DNA of 64,000 nucleotides from Pelobates cultripes (GCA_933207985.1 OW240912.1:250385252-250449251); one strand, 5' to 3'; shown: positions 28,096 through 39,929, counted from the first letter of the stretch. Notes: generated by a model not told the origin, from the sequence alone. Translations and numbers: made by a program.

Positions 28096-28450
28096 CAGGT
28101 GGAATGACCTGGGGAAGAGATGGCAACAGTATGCACTATGGGAAAAAGGCAGGCTGGCCGGTGGAGACAGTCTTATGTTCTGGACAATGTTTTGCTGGGA
28201 AACCTTGGATTCTGGCATTCATGTGGATGTTACTTTGACACATACCATCTATTTAGAGATTATTGCAGACCACGTACACCCTTTCATGACAGTGCTGTTC
28301 CCTTATGGCAATGGCCTCTTTCAGCAGGATAGTGCACTCTGCCACACTGCAAAAGTTGTTCAGGAATGGCTTGAGGAGTATGACCTATCCTATCAATTGA
28401 GGCTCTACCTCTCAACTTGCACAACTTAAAGGATCTGCTGCTTATGTCTT
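28096..28450 (+). pseudogene. Tc1/mariner transposase fragment
   Basis: The plus-strand translation gives GLFQQDSALCHTAKVVQEWL, the conserved block around the second catalytic Asp of Tc1/mariner transposases, preceded by TLTHTIYLEIIADHVHPFMT. N-terminal parts and the DNA-binding domain are absent or unreadable. It stops abruptly at about 28450, where the hammerhead-bearing sequence begins. Confidence 0.8.
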
Positions 28451-28454
28451 GGGG

Positions 28455-28494
28455 CCCTCTGAAGAGCCACTCTGGCGAAACGCGCACGTCAGGG
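28455..28494 (+). ncRNA. Hammerhead ribozyme, minimal type I, all core bases consensus
   Basis: The core CTGAAGA (28459-28465) fits CUGANGA. Stem II is GCC/GGC (28466-28468 with 28474-28476) with a five-base loop. GAAA follows (28477-28480). The A15.1-U16.1 pair is A28480 with T28489. Stem III is CG/CG with loop CGCA (28481-28488). The cleavage-site base is C28490. Stem I, CCCT/AGGG (28455-28458 with 28491-28494), closes it. Hammerheads cleave their own RNA after position 17. The very short stem III is like the ribozymes described in Penelope-like elements, which are thought to work as dimers. Its host is probably such an element, but no protein is attached here. Confidence 0.75.
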
Positions 28495-28970
28495 GCTCAG
28501 TGGTTTTCCTACAGCACTATAGTATTATACTTATTTTGGTTAATCTAAAAATCTATCTTAATTACCTGCAGGGAGGGATGGTCTGGAGGGGCATAAGTTG
28601 GTGATTATAGTCTTTTTAGGGGAAGTTGGTGGTTGGGAGCCATGTGCAACTTATAGGTGACCGTGCGGTCTGTCACTATATATGTATGTATATATATATA
28701 TATCCAGATCCAGCCAGAGTACTGGCCAATCAACCTGACATCATGGTGGCTATATATAGGGTGATATAAACAAAGAAAAAATTAGACCTGTGCTGCAGAT
28801 ACTCCACACTGAAATCCCAACAGTGTATATACAACCAAAAAACAAACACGAGTCCTGCGCATTTAGTATAGGTGTGCACACCCAGGTGCTACCACAATTT
28901 ATTTGAGGACAAAGTTAAAGCAGCAACCGTTTCGAGCAGCAGCCCTTTCTCAATGCTAATGTCCTCGTGG
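28495..28970. mobile_element. Penelope-like element terminal fragments
   Basis: After the hammerhead (plus strand) comes sequence ending with a related motif on the minus strand (28920-28960): TTGAGAAAGGGC, then GCTCGAAACGG. This is the GA-AAAGG-hairpin-GAAACG signature also seen in the Penelope element at 44830. A short TA microsatellite lies at 28682-28703. The opposite orientations suggest two fragments joined. The boundaries are approximate. Confidence 0.5.
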
Positions 28971-30190
28971 TGGTTGTCAAGAAACGGAAGACTGCAATCG
29001 TGGTGGATGTGGCAATACCCAGTGACTATAACATCAGGAGAAAGGAACATGAAAAGGTGGAGAAATACCAATGACTGAAAGAAGAACTAGAAAGGATGTG
29101 GGAAGTGAAGGCAGTAGTAGTCCCAGTTGTGATAGGAGCACTCGGAGCTGTGACTTTCAAGTTGGGGGAGTGGCTTCAACAGATTCCAGGTGGGACATCT
29201 GAGATCACTGCCAGAAGGTGCAGTTCTAGGAACAGCTAAATTACTCCACAGAATCCTCAGACTCCCAGGCCTCTGGTAGAGGACACAAGAATGAGGAATA
29301 AATATACAACCCACTAGGAGTGAGAAAATCTATTTCTTCTAATTTTTAGTAAGAGGAAATGTAAATTGTAATTTGTAATTTGCTTTGGCAAATTCCACCT
29401 CTCCTTTCTAAGGGTTAAATTTCCATGGGATGATCCAGACATAGTGAAAGCTCTACAGGTGAAGTCAGTTGCCAATCACTTGCCTAATCAACAGTGTATG
29501 TATGACCAGCCTGAGTCCATTCACTCAGAGTCTGATATTCCAGCCAAGATAGCTGGACTGCTACAAACGGAGATGGACCTGATGCTATGTTACTTTTGTT
29601 GTGTTTGTTGGAAAGTGGGAAAGCCATCGAACTATAGAAACTATAGAATACTATGTGTATAGTTAGTGCTCAAGAAAGAGCAATGATTTTTATTGTTTAT
29701 GTTTTATTTTCCCTTATTAAAGTGTTAAACCTAGAGTTGGAGTTTGTCCTGTGTTATCCTAGAAGACAGTGGTTATTTAAAGATCTTCAGAGGAAAATTA
29801 ATTATAAAAATGGGAGACACATTTACAGTGCAATTTGAATCAAACACCTTATACCATTGTAAATGTTTATGGCCTAGTGATAGTCCATTAAATTTTTATT
29901 GCTCCGAATAACATAACTTACATGGTGCTTTTATACTGGACAGAGATTTAAGATATTATTCCTGAACAGTATACTACAATGTAGTGGGGGCCTAAGACAA
30001 TTGAGTGAGACACCAAAACTCAAAAATTGTTTAATGGCTGGTAATTCTGGAGATGTTTCATTTACTGCTCTTTTACAGTGAAGAGATATGCTCACATTAT
30101 AATGTCCCTTGGGGAGGAGGTGAGCAAGTGTTGTGGATCTTTTTACACATCATCCAGTAGAAGAGCCTAGAAAAAAGAAAAACATCATAT
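28971..30190. other. Unassigned intergenic sequence
   Basis: No exon, RNA or clear mobile element was recognised. A 73-codon frame at 29444-29662 matches nothing I know. The right part may already belong to the decayed L1 that becomes readable at about 30190. Confidence 0.4.
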
Positions 30191-30606
30191 AAGGCAGCAT
30201 TATCTATCGCTTCAGCAATGCCTCAAGGGTGAATATTGTTTTACCAAGCATGATATTTTATGTCTGCCAGTTTGCTTACAGAGGTCTGTAGAGGCCAATT
30301 ATTTTCATATTGGCTATAAAACCATTGGCACAACTATAAGGAAAAAGCCACAAAATATATTTATTTGCGTATGATATGACATTATACTTGCTTTAAGTGA
30401 TCCCACCAATTATCTATATCTCTTAAATAAGATTTTGGAAGAGATTTGGAGAAATATCCTACTACAAACTGAATTTACACAAAACCCAGTCTTACCTTTT
30501 AATATAATGCTTATGAAGTTGACTGATTTAAAACTACAATACCGATTAGAGTGGAAAGAATTGTATAGGTTGTTTTTTGTGTAAATGTAACTAAAAATAT
30601 ATCAGA

Positions 30607-31323
30607 CACTCCCTTAACCTCCAACCTTATCATACCGGATCGAGGGATAACGGAAAAAAACAAAACAAGGGTCCAATCCATCAGTCTACCGAACTGAGGC
30701 ATTTTTTTCCATCCCTCTACTTGATAGTTCCATCTGCAGCTTTTGCTGGGCCCATAGAGCGGAGCAACACTCGAGAAGACTAGACTACCACAACATAGCA
30801 CAACAAAAACCAAAGCGCAATTCTCGACCCAGCACCATGTCACACTCGATAAACCATTAAGCAAACACTCCCCGCTTCACAGATGGAACCACTCGCTCCT
30901 TGACATCGTGCCCTAAATCCTACCACACGGGTCCCTAGAAGCACCCTAGGACCTACAGCACGATATCTCGAAGCGAAGAAAGACCTGAATGTCTAGTTAA
31001 CTAGCTTGCCATATGCAGATTCCATTCTCGTTAGAACAACTAGCCATCATAACACACTTTCGCCCTACTAAACCCTACTTAAGGATAGCTAGATATAGAC
31101 CCTGTTCCCAACCTACTTGAAATGAACAAAATGTTGTTAATCCCCTGTGCGTAACATTGCATACACTACGAAAATGTTTACTGTTACAAATTGTTGTGCA
31201 AAATACTGTGATTGATTTAACTTGATAATAAGTATGTTTATTCTTACGCATACATACATGACCTATTGTATTCTACCCGAAAAAACAAAAACAAAGATTG
31301 TCAAAAAAAATAAAATAAAAATA
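30607..31323 (+). mobile_element. L1 3' end insertion with 11-base target duplication
   Basis: A 717-base piece ending in an A-rich tail (31303-31323) is flanked by AATATATCAGA at 30596-30606 and again at 31324-31334. It is a 5'-truncated retroposition consisting only of 3' untranslated sequence, nested in the older L1. It differs from the tail of the element at 1-7391. Confidence 0.75.
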
Positions 31324-31929
31324 AATATATCAGATATGCCTTAAATTTTGAAAGAAAATGGAACTCAATAGGTGGAGCACTTTTGAATTACCATGGCTCG
31401 TTACCAACAATTCTATATTTAATTATAGCAATCCCCTTACATTCTCCTTATTCATTTTTTAGAAAGTAAATTCAGGTAATAAGAGATTTCTCTTGAATAA
31501 TAAAGTAAATAGAATAAACTTATGCTGAGAAATAAGAAATTTGGTGGTTTACATGTTTGCCCGAATGGTACATAATGGATGGAGAAGTGATGTCACCACA
31601 CTTAATAAAGGAAGTTCTATGGTTACCAACAATTTAAGGATCGGACCAAGTGCATTGGTTCCCCACATGCAAATTAAATGTACAATCATGGACCAAATTG
31701 TATGAAACTACTAATCCAAATAATAAATGCTAGTCTAGAGCCATGCCACTACCTGTATTCGGATATCTTAATCCCGATTTAAATATGGATTTGGTAATGT
31801 GGTACTCATACTCGACAAAATATTTAAACAATTTTTTCTCCAAAAATGCAGTACTATCATTTGAGAATTTGAAAAACAGATATACATTGAAGATCCTCTG
31901 CTTTCACAATACAATCTGATCATAACCAG

Positions 31930-32195
31930 TGGTGTATCCTGGTTTTGTGCTGCCCTAGGCACCCTCCTCCCCCTGCCACCCCACCCAAGCCTTCGCCCCC
32001 GCCCCACCTTCTAAATACACACACACACAGACACACACACACACAGTCAGACACACACGCAGTCAGACACAAACACACACACACAGTCAGACACAAACAC
32101 ACACACAGTCAGACACAAACACACACTCAATCACTCACATTAACACTTTTTTTTTAATTTAACTACCCCCAGCCTCCCTCCCACCATATAATTTA
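31930..32195 (-). repeat. CA minisatellite-bearing module
   Basis: On the minus strand it reads GGGAGGGAGGCTGGGGG, an A-rich run, then degenerate TG units with GTCTGACTGTG, ending at AGGATACACCACTGG. It is the inverted counterpart of the modules near 19590, 42600 and 59830. Confidence 0.6.
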
Positions 32196-33112
32196 TCATC
32201 TGTCCCAACAAAAAGATGGAATTCATTCCGGTCTTAAGAATAAGTTTAAAATCTTAGATAGATGGTATCTGGTTTAAACTAGAGTTCATAAAATATTCCC
32301 AGGGACATTTGATAGATGTTGAAGAAATTCTGAAAAGGTGTGAACCATAGCTCATATTTGGTGGGATTGCTCTAAATTTAAAACATTTTGGGAATAAATT
32401 ATTTCTTTGATTCAAGTTGTTACCCCAAATATAACAACCCCTCAATTTGGGATTATTTAAGATGACTCCTACAACATTTCATAGACCTGAAAAAAATGTG
32501 ATTTTTCATTTATAGCAGCAATTGGTTATTCAGATATATTGGAAATCTCCAACTATTCCAAACAAAAAATAAACAGCTTAGCTTTGATTGTTGAAAATAA
32601 AGGTTATAAGATGGTCATGAGACAATCTATGCACAATTGGGACAAGTATGAGATTCATGGGAAAAGACATATAAGGAGGGGCATAACAACTAAATGTAGT
32701 TAATGCTTACAATACGAGAATTTATAAACGTTCATTAGGTATGGTCATGTTTTGTCAACCATATTATAATAATGTTTATTTTAAATGTTGAATTTAATCT
32801 GTATAAACAACTTGTGATATATACATATAGTGTTCTTCATACATCGAAATGACACCATTAATAGATAAAGTCACATACTATTATTTTCCTTTAGAATATT
32901 CTCTTGTATTCTCTTTTTTGTTTCCCTCCCCCTTTTTTTTACTGTTATTTCTTACATATGTTATCCCTCTATATGTTTTTGCTTTATGTTTTTATTAATC
33001 ATTATATATGATTGTTATTATATCTATAAAATATATTGTTTAATTTTATTAACAATTTCTTAAAATTTGAAAAGAACTATCCATTTTAAAACAAAACCTC
33101 TATGAATTTGTC

Positions 33113-33660
33113 TTAAAGGAACACTATAGTCACCTAAACAACTGTAGCTTAATGAAGCAGTTTTAGTGCATAGACCATGCTTCTCAAGTTTTACTGCTCA
33201 AATCACTGCCATTTAGGAATTAAATTACTTTGTTTCTGTTTATGCAGCCCTTGTCACACCTCCCCTGACTCTGATTGACACAGCCTGCATGAAAAAAAAC
33301 TGGTTTCACTTTCAATCAGATGTCATTTACCTTAAACATGTGTATCTCTTTCTCTGTAAATTGAACTTTAATCACATACAGGAGGCTCTTGCAGGGTCTA
33401 GCAAGCTATCAACATAGCAGGAGATAAGAAAATCTAAATTAAACAGAAGTTGCAATAAAGGAAGGATAAACTTTAGATGACTCTTTACAGGAAGTGTTTA
33501 GGAAGGCTGTGTAAGTCACATGCAGGGAGGTGTGACTAGGGATCATAAAAAAAGTGATTTAACTCCTAAATGGCAGATAATTGAGCAGTCAGAATGAAGG
33601 GACATGATCTATACACCAAAACTGCTTCCTTAAGCTAAAGTTGTTTTGGTGACTATTGGA
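33113..33660. mobile_element. TTAA-type foldback element, 550-base family
   Basis: Starts TTAAAGGAACACTATAGTCA. Its right side carries the inverted arm (TTTAACTCCTAAATGGCAG, then GCTAAAGTTGTTTTGGTGAC) but lacks the final CCCTTTAA. It is the reverse-oriented relative of 52857-53411. Confidence 0.75.
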
Positions 33661-33680
33661 TTATAAACAGATTTCTTAAA

Positions 33681-33919
33681 TTAAAGGGACACTATAGTCA
33701 CCAAAACAACTTTAGCTTAATAAAGCAGTTTGGGTGTATAAATCATGGCCCTGCACTCTTATTTCTCAATTCTCTACCATTTAAAAGTTAAAACACTTTT
33801 TTTATGAAGCCCTATTTACACATCACTGCATGTGACCTGCACAGCTTTCCTAAACACTTTCGGTTTCGGCCCAGATTTTTCATTTCGGTGCATCCCTAGT
33901 GACTACAGTGTCCCTTTAA
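33681..33919. mobile_element. TTAA-type foldback element, internally deleted copy
   Basis: 239 bases from TTAAAGGGACACTATAGTCA to CAGTGTCCCTTTAA, directly next to the previous copy. The middle is replaced by a short TTTCGGCC-type segment (33858-33898), which looks like part of another DNA transposon. Confidence 0.75.
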
Positions 33920-34560
33920 ATTATTTTCAACTCTCTAAGTTTCATGACAAGTTATCCTTGAATGATATTTCATTATTTTTTTATTTTAGTTTATGCACCA
34001 CTCAAAGCAATAGTAATAAAAGTAAAAAACAATGTGGTACAAACTCCAAGTGAGGAAATCCAGGTGTTCTTTCTCATTGCTTCCATCAACTATCCTATTT
34101 CTATAGCTGCTGGAATGAAACTGATCTAATTATAGTTTACATTCCTTTAGTATTAAACAAAATATACAATTCATAGCATGCAATGCAATACGGATTAAGG
34201 TTAAATTGATGGGAAATTTATGTTGTACAACAGTTTCAAAGTAAATAATATGACATACATGTAAAATTGACACATTATTTTCTGTTCTTTTCAGTTCTCT
34301 TACTGTTTGAATAATGTTAATTTGCACACAACTGTATTTTAAGAAAACATACGCAATCAAGAAAATATCGTATGAATAAACCTTGTGAATTTAAATAGTT
34401 TTACTCCATAATGTAATCAATATGAGCTGCTTTGTTGAAGTGACTTCTAGCAAAAGCAGTCAGTGGTAATGTGGTTTTTAACCTATATCCTGCTAGCGAT
34501 GAGTAATCTTTTAACAAGGTACTCTCACCATCTGGGGACATTGTATAATTTGCAAAGACC
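33920..34560. other. Unassigned intergenic sequence
   Basis: AT-rich. I see no gene, RNA or element with clear ends. Confidence 0.4.
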
Positions 34561-35575
34561 CCCATTGTTGACAATGGAGCTGTGTGGTCCAGTGCCCGAG
34601 GGGCAGGGAAAGGTGAGTTTCCCTCGCGGTGCTGTCATTTTCTTCTGGCCAGTCCTCGTCTGCGCCTGCACATGCACAAGACTACAGCATTAAGGTCTAT
34701 GGAGGGTCCCATGACATCATTCATAGAACTTGCTAATTCCCTGCAGCCATCACTGGTGATTACTTGGGAATTCACACTTCTAGACGGTGGTAGCTCCGTC
34801 CAGTGTCGAAGTGTCAGGCATAGGAAAAATATTGAGACAAAATAGTCCCTGCTTTGTCTCAGTTTATCATTTGACTGGGTTTGAATTTGGAGTGTGAGTG
34901 TGTTAGTCAATGCGTGTGTGTTTGCGAGGGTTTGTCAAATCAGTGAGCTTGTATCTCTGTCAGTGAGTGTGTATGTACAAAATGAAATTAGCCGCAGCAT
35001 TACAAAGTAAACCTCTGTAGTGGTTTTGGTTCCAGGTGTGTCATGGCGCCCTCCCAGAGTAAGCAGTCAAACCGTTTAAGAACCGTTTGACAACTTACCT
35101 GGGGGTAGAGTCTGTAACAGGGGATAGGGGCAGTAATGTATGTGTGTGAGTGGTGCAATGTGTGTGAGCGGTGAAGTGTGTTTGTGTGAGGAGTGCAGTG
35201 TGTGCGGGGGGCCGGATGCGTTTGTGTGTGAGGAGGTAGTGTGTGTATGTGTGAGGGGGCAGTGTGCGTATGGAGGACAGTGTTAGTATAAAGGGCAGTG
35301 TGCGTATGGAGGGCAGTGTGTAGGTGTCACAGGTGCAGTGTGTGCATGGGGCAGTGTGTGTATGGGTGCAGTATGTGTGTGTGTGGGGGAGTATGCAATG
35401 TGTGTATGGGGCAGTGTGTGTGTGTGTATTTGGGGAAGTGTGTGTGTATGGGGCAGTGTGTGTGTGTATGTGGGGCAGTGTGTGTGTATGGGGCAGTATG
35501 TGTGTTTGTGTGTGTATGGGGGAGGCACTATGTATTTTGAGGGGAGGGGGCAGTATGTATGAGAATGTGTAGCTT
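34561..35575 (+). repeat. Interspersed module followed by a TG-rich minisatellite
   Basis: A GC-richer module (34561-34830) is followed by degenerate TGTGTGTATGGGGCAGTG units, clearest at 35160-35545. Overlapping Cys/Val-rich open frames here are products of the repeat, not genes. Confidence 0.7.
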
Positions 35576-35632
35576 AAAGAAAATATATAAAGATATTTTT
35601 CATTAAAATAATACTAATACTTTATATCCCCC

Positions 35633-36562
35633 TGTAACAGACACCCTATGCTCTGGCTGAGTCTGTTATGAAGCTCCCAAGTCCCAAGCAAAATAGTGAT
35701 TATAGCTCCCAAGTCCCCAAACATCAGCCTAGATTTGGTGAAGGAGTAAAACGAATCTGTTTAATCGGGGCTCAGTGGCCTACTTTTATACAGTACAGAG
35801 ACACAGTAAACACGCCCAGGACACTCCCATAACCACACCCACAAAATGTCCCCAAATTGCAGTGTCACCATGACTAGGCAATAATTACACAAAATTTGAA
35901 AATACATAAAAACACATATTAAATACATAGGAACCCCCACAAATATTACATTCCGGATAGCCTGGATCTGAGCACCCAAGTTGTCCAAATAGCGCTCAGA
36001 TCCCACGAACACAGCTGAATCGCCACCGGGGTAAAGTTTTGACCGACCGCTCATGAGGCATCTGCCCAAAGTAGTTCTTTAGTTTTAGAGGTAGCGGTCG
36101 GTGAATTTTGGGAGTTCCAAAATGTATAAAAATGTGAACGGTTCCCCTGGCTCATAGGTAGTGTTTGTTCGTCAAGTCCATACGAACAAACCTACCGAAC
36201 AGCACTCTCCTGGCTCGTCACGGAAAGAAGCAGGCGTTTGCATGGCTTCACTGATGTTCGTGCCGTCAAGTGTCTGTCTTAGAGTTCCAGACACTCGACG
36301 ACCAAGTCCCGCTGCCTGCGTTCGTGCGTCAAGATGGCTGCCTTTTTCTCCACCATGTGGCGTTCGGTTATACAAACAGCGGCCACACAGAGAGAGCACT
36401 TAATTCTGTGGTTTCTATGTACTTAATGAGCCAGGGGGTGGTTAGTGTTCAGTAGTTTATTATACCAAATGCAGGGAAAGCATAAACGAAGTCTAAGAGC
36501 CCAATCAGGGAACTGAGGAAGAGAACAGCTCCGGGGTAGGCAAAATAGTGGGTTTTGTCACA
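35633..36562 (+). mobile_element. LTR-like repeat, 930 bases, with CCCC duplication
   Basis: Bounded by TGTAACAG at the left and TTTTGTCACA at the right, so it has the TG...CA ends of a long terminal repeat. CCCC flanks both sides (35629-35632 and 36563-36566), which suits a 4-base target duplication. It shares blocks such as CGCTCAGATCCCACGAACA with 61388-62436 (inverted) and resembles 57357. It is probably a solo LTR. A large non-autonomous DNA element is the alternative. Confidence 0.6.
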
Positions 36563-36566
36563 CCCC

Positions 36567-37497
36567 ACTCCCTTCTTACCTTAACTGAGGGAGGCGTGAT
36601 ATTTTCTGCAATTCCTGGTGGTCCGGTGGAGAAGCCCTGGTGGTGCTCGTGGTGAGTGAAGTCTAGCCTGCAGCTTCTGAGGGAAGGTGAGAGCATCGGC
36701 AGTGTCATTGTCAAACCTGAGATCCAAATAACCAAATACAGCTTAAATACCCTAGTAATTACACCAATAAGTGCAAGATCCACCCCTACAAGGAGCCAAT
36801 TAATTTGATACAAAAGTATACTCTGAAAAGATACAAGATACCACACTGAAAGAAAGAAAAACATGGAAAAGTACCATAACGACTTTGTGCACAATAGATG
36901 ATCCATATGAAGTACAGCTTCTTCAAAAACAGCATTATCCTTAGAAGCAAAATTAATTACTATTTACAGCATTAAATAGATAGTTCTGGATACATTATTA
37001 GGCAGTTATCATTTACATAATGCAACAGAATTGCCACATAGGAAAAAAGGGCGCTTATATAACAAACAGGAGAAAATAATGACATGTCGCATGTAGATAT
37101 GGTAATAGAAAAAAGGGGAGAGATTAGAAAATAGTTAAAACAAGTATATATACTAAAAACCTAGATGCAGTTATACTCAAGATTATAAAAATAGGGTAAA
37201 ATCGAAATCACGATTAAGGCTTTTGGGTTAAAGTGGCACCTATCACATTCGACTGTGTCCCAAAATCACTGTCTTTGATTGAGGGGGATGGGTAGCAGGT
37301 CACACTTGTTGATATTCTGCACAGCGTACTCTATGGGAAAGCATTGGACTCGCCAAAAATCGGTCATTTTGATGATGTCACAAAGGGGGCAGAGCCAGCG
37401 CCGGCAGACCCGCGTGACGCTGGAAATAAGGTGAGTTTTAAACTTTTATAAGGGGGCTAATGGGAGGGGGGGGGGGGCAAGCCACCTGAATGATGGG
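36567..37497. other. Old repeat sequence, unassigned
   Basis: Contains GCTTTCCCATAG-type segments shared with other repeats of the window and a G run at 37468-37477. There is no supported gene. Confidence 0.35.
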
Positions 37498-37553
37498 TTA
37501 AACACTATAGGGTCAGGAATACATGTTTGTGTTCCTGAAACTATAGTGTTTAA
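37498..37553. repeat. 56-base near-perfect palindrome with TTAA ends
   Basis: TTAAACACTATAG at the left and CTATAGTGTTTAA at the right, with GTCAGGAATACA and TGTTCCTGA pairing inside. It looks like the two ends of a TTAA foldback element with the centre lost. Confidence 0.75.
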
Positions 37554-37683
37554 CAAACAGATTGAATTGAGTTTTTTTTTTTTTTTTTAGACAAACCAAA
37601 ATTATGCAATCTAAAAGGTGTAGTAGGCACTTCTTTGCAAGCATTAATATCCTGACAATATGATTTAAAGGGTCCTTTCAATC

Positions 37684-37845
37684 TTAATTTTGGACGAATT
37701 TTAAGAAGTCAATCCGCATATTGACATCAAAGATGGGCACACTAGGGCAAAATGACAATCCCCAAGAAAGGAGTTTTACCTCAGTGGTTGATAAATTATA
37801 GTCAGACAGGTTAAATACCTCTTCTGTCTGTTCATCGGGAGCCAT
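37684..37845 (-). pseudogene. Penelope-like element, N-terminal protein fragment
   Basis: The minus strand reads EVFNLSDYNLSTTEVKLLSW, then GLSFCPSVPIFDVNMRIDFL, the conserved start of Penelope-like polyproteins (NLS..LS..E..LL..GLSF.P). It has a stop soon after and no reverse transcriptase follows. The strand matches the element at 43809-46832, but the order is wrong for the same copy, so it is separate. Confidence 0.65.
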
Positions 37846-38220
37846 GCCTGTCATCTCTGAGCTGACCTCTGGTATCTGTTTTAAGCATGTGTGTTTATTT
37901 CCCTCTCTTCTTGTTTTTTTTTCCAGGTTGGGGAGGAGTCCAGTCGAACCCCTAAAAAAGCAGATGTATGCATTGATTTTCATCCAAAAAAGCAGTTTCA
38001 GAGGTGTGTGAAGTTGGTACGGAGGAGTCATTTTTCTGTTTCTCTGATATAGGCTCACGAAGGGGACCGCGACAGTGTGGACGGTCCGACTCCCAGGCCT
38101 GCTGCACTCTATGCTCTCTGTAGACCCAGCCCCTGGCAATTTTAAAGCCTTTTTGGATGGTAGACTTGTGAGCCTGCATCTACGCTATCTACTAGGAGTA
38201 CTGGATCTCCAATTGCATCC

Positions 38221-38560
38221 ACAGTGAATGCCTGTTAGTGAGTATGTGTATGTCACTCAGTGTATGTATATTTGAGAATGTGTATCTGTCAGTGAGTGGG
38301 AGTGTCAGTGTGTGTCTGTCAGTGAGTGGGAGTGTCAATGTGTGTCTGTCAGTGAGTGGGAGTGTCAGTGTGTGTCTGTCAGTGAAAGTGTGTATTGGTT
38401 AAACAGTGTGTGAGCCGAGTGTATGAGCCAATGACTGTGTGTCTGTCAGTAAGTTATGTCTATCCGTAAGTGTATGTATATGCATGAGGATGTGTGTCTG
38501 TCAATAAAAAAGTGCGTTGGTTAAGTAGTGCATGTATGGGTAAGTGAGAATGTGTGTACT
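38221..38560 (+). repeat. TGTGTCTGTCAGTGAGTGGGAG minisatellite (degenerate)
   Basis: Units of about 32 bases containing GTGTGTCTGTCAGTGAGTGG repeat best at 38285-38385 and decay to either side. Confidence 0.8.
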
Positions 38561-39925
38561 TAAAAGGATGAGGTAGTAAGAGGTGGAGCTCTAAGAGGAA
38601 AATATGGAGCCTAAAGATATGTGAAATCTACAGAAGAAGTAACGGTGGAACTACTGCTAAGTAAACAGGTCAGGTGCTGCGGCCCTCTAAAACCACGACC
38701 CATCACTTTCTCCCAGTTTCATACAGAGAGCGTCACATAAGAGGGAGGAGGCAGCAGTGGGCAGTAAGCTGCTGCAGACCCACATGAGCCTCAGCCAGCA
38801 GCAACCCAAAAACATCACCCTCCTGCAGATAAATTGTAAGAGGGTGGCTACAAATATAACAAATTGTGATCTGTCAACACCAGCACTAACATGCTGGTGT
38901 TGACTTGCTTTTTTAGAATAAATTTATACAGATGATGTATGTATGAAAAACACAATGCTGACTTCAAGCCTTCATACAGAACGGGCATTTTAAACAAGGA
39001 ATTGTGACATCTGTCTTTGTTTCCAATCATATTTTCTTACTTCTGAAGGGGTAAAAACAAGCTGCACATTTTCTTTACAGGAACTGGGAAGCTCCTGTTT
39101 TTTTTAATTTGTTGTTTTATTTTTTTACTATGGGAGTTTATTTACTAAACCAGGAAAGATTCAGACCAAATTTTGCAATTAATATATGAATTCTCTACAA
39201 TCTTTGGTTAATTGAATAACCTTTTATGTGAATTAAACTCTGTCACTTGTGAGGTTTTTGAAATTGAAAAGAGACTTTCAGATGCCTGAGCCCCACAGTA
39301 AGGAAGCAGGTAATTCTTCTGCCTCTAATGCCAGGTCACTGAATATGTCGATGTAGTATATGTACCTGCACTGCAAACCCATCTTTATAAACTTACTATG
39401 TTGTATAACTTCTTTTGCCACTTTGCAAACAATGTAATTACATGACCCACCATTGTGACTTGTTAAAAGAGTTAAATCGTTGGAATCCAGATGCACTCTT
39501 CATCTTTCCAGCCTTGTGCTTAAGAGCTTTTCTGGTAAGCTCCCACCTTATCTGAGTAGAATGCTCTCCCCAGCTGTCCCACCTCCTATAATCTTAGATT
39601 CAGTACCAGCACTTTATTTAGTCTACCACATTACAAAAAAAGAAAGTAGCGCAATCCTCATTTTGCTACACAACACCGCAAGTATGAAACAACATCCCGG
39701 ACCAAATTATATCTTCCTCCTTATTTCTTACCTGTTCTGTGTTAATTGTATGTGTGTATTAAAATATTACTTTGTATTTTTAATATTATACTGTGTATAT
39801 TAACATTACTTAATATTATGCAGTACCCGAATATAACAATGCAATGTTTTGTGGGCCCAGGACATACTTGAAAACAAGAGAAATCTCAATGTATCTTTCC
39901 TGGTAAAATATTTTATAAATCACTA
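38561..39925. other. Unassigned intergenic sequence
   Basis: I see no gene with support. The 108-codon frame at 39480-39803 has no recognisable domain and a hydrophobic low-complexity end. Confidence 0.4.
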
Positions 39926-39929
39926 ATTA

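Larger units (their letters stand above)
30190..32720 (+). pseudogene. Decayed L1 ORF2, interrupted by two insertions
   Basis: With many stops and frame changes the plus strand still reads as L1 ORF2: a MPQG version of the reverse-transcriptase turn near 30215, YDMTLYL in place of the YADD strand near 30370, FGEISYYKLNLHKTQS, then KFGGL near 31540, and the C-terminal knuckle near 32340-32390 (HIWWDC-like, here LIFGGIA). It is an old, dead copy of a different L1 lineage from the one at 1-7391. A second L1 tail (30607-31323) and a TG-minisatellite module (about 31930-32195) were inserted later. Confidence 0.7.

Noticed and set aside
35283..35572. Several overlapping Cys/Val- or His/Thr-rich open frames
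   Set aside because: All come from translating a TG-rich minisatellite in different frames.
38285..38385. Regular repeat units resembling a CRISPR array
   Set aside because: Units of about 32 bases run head to tail without unique spacers. It is a minisatellite in vertebrate DNA.
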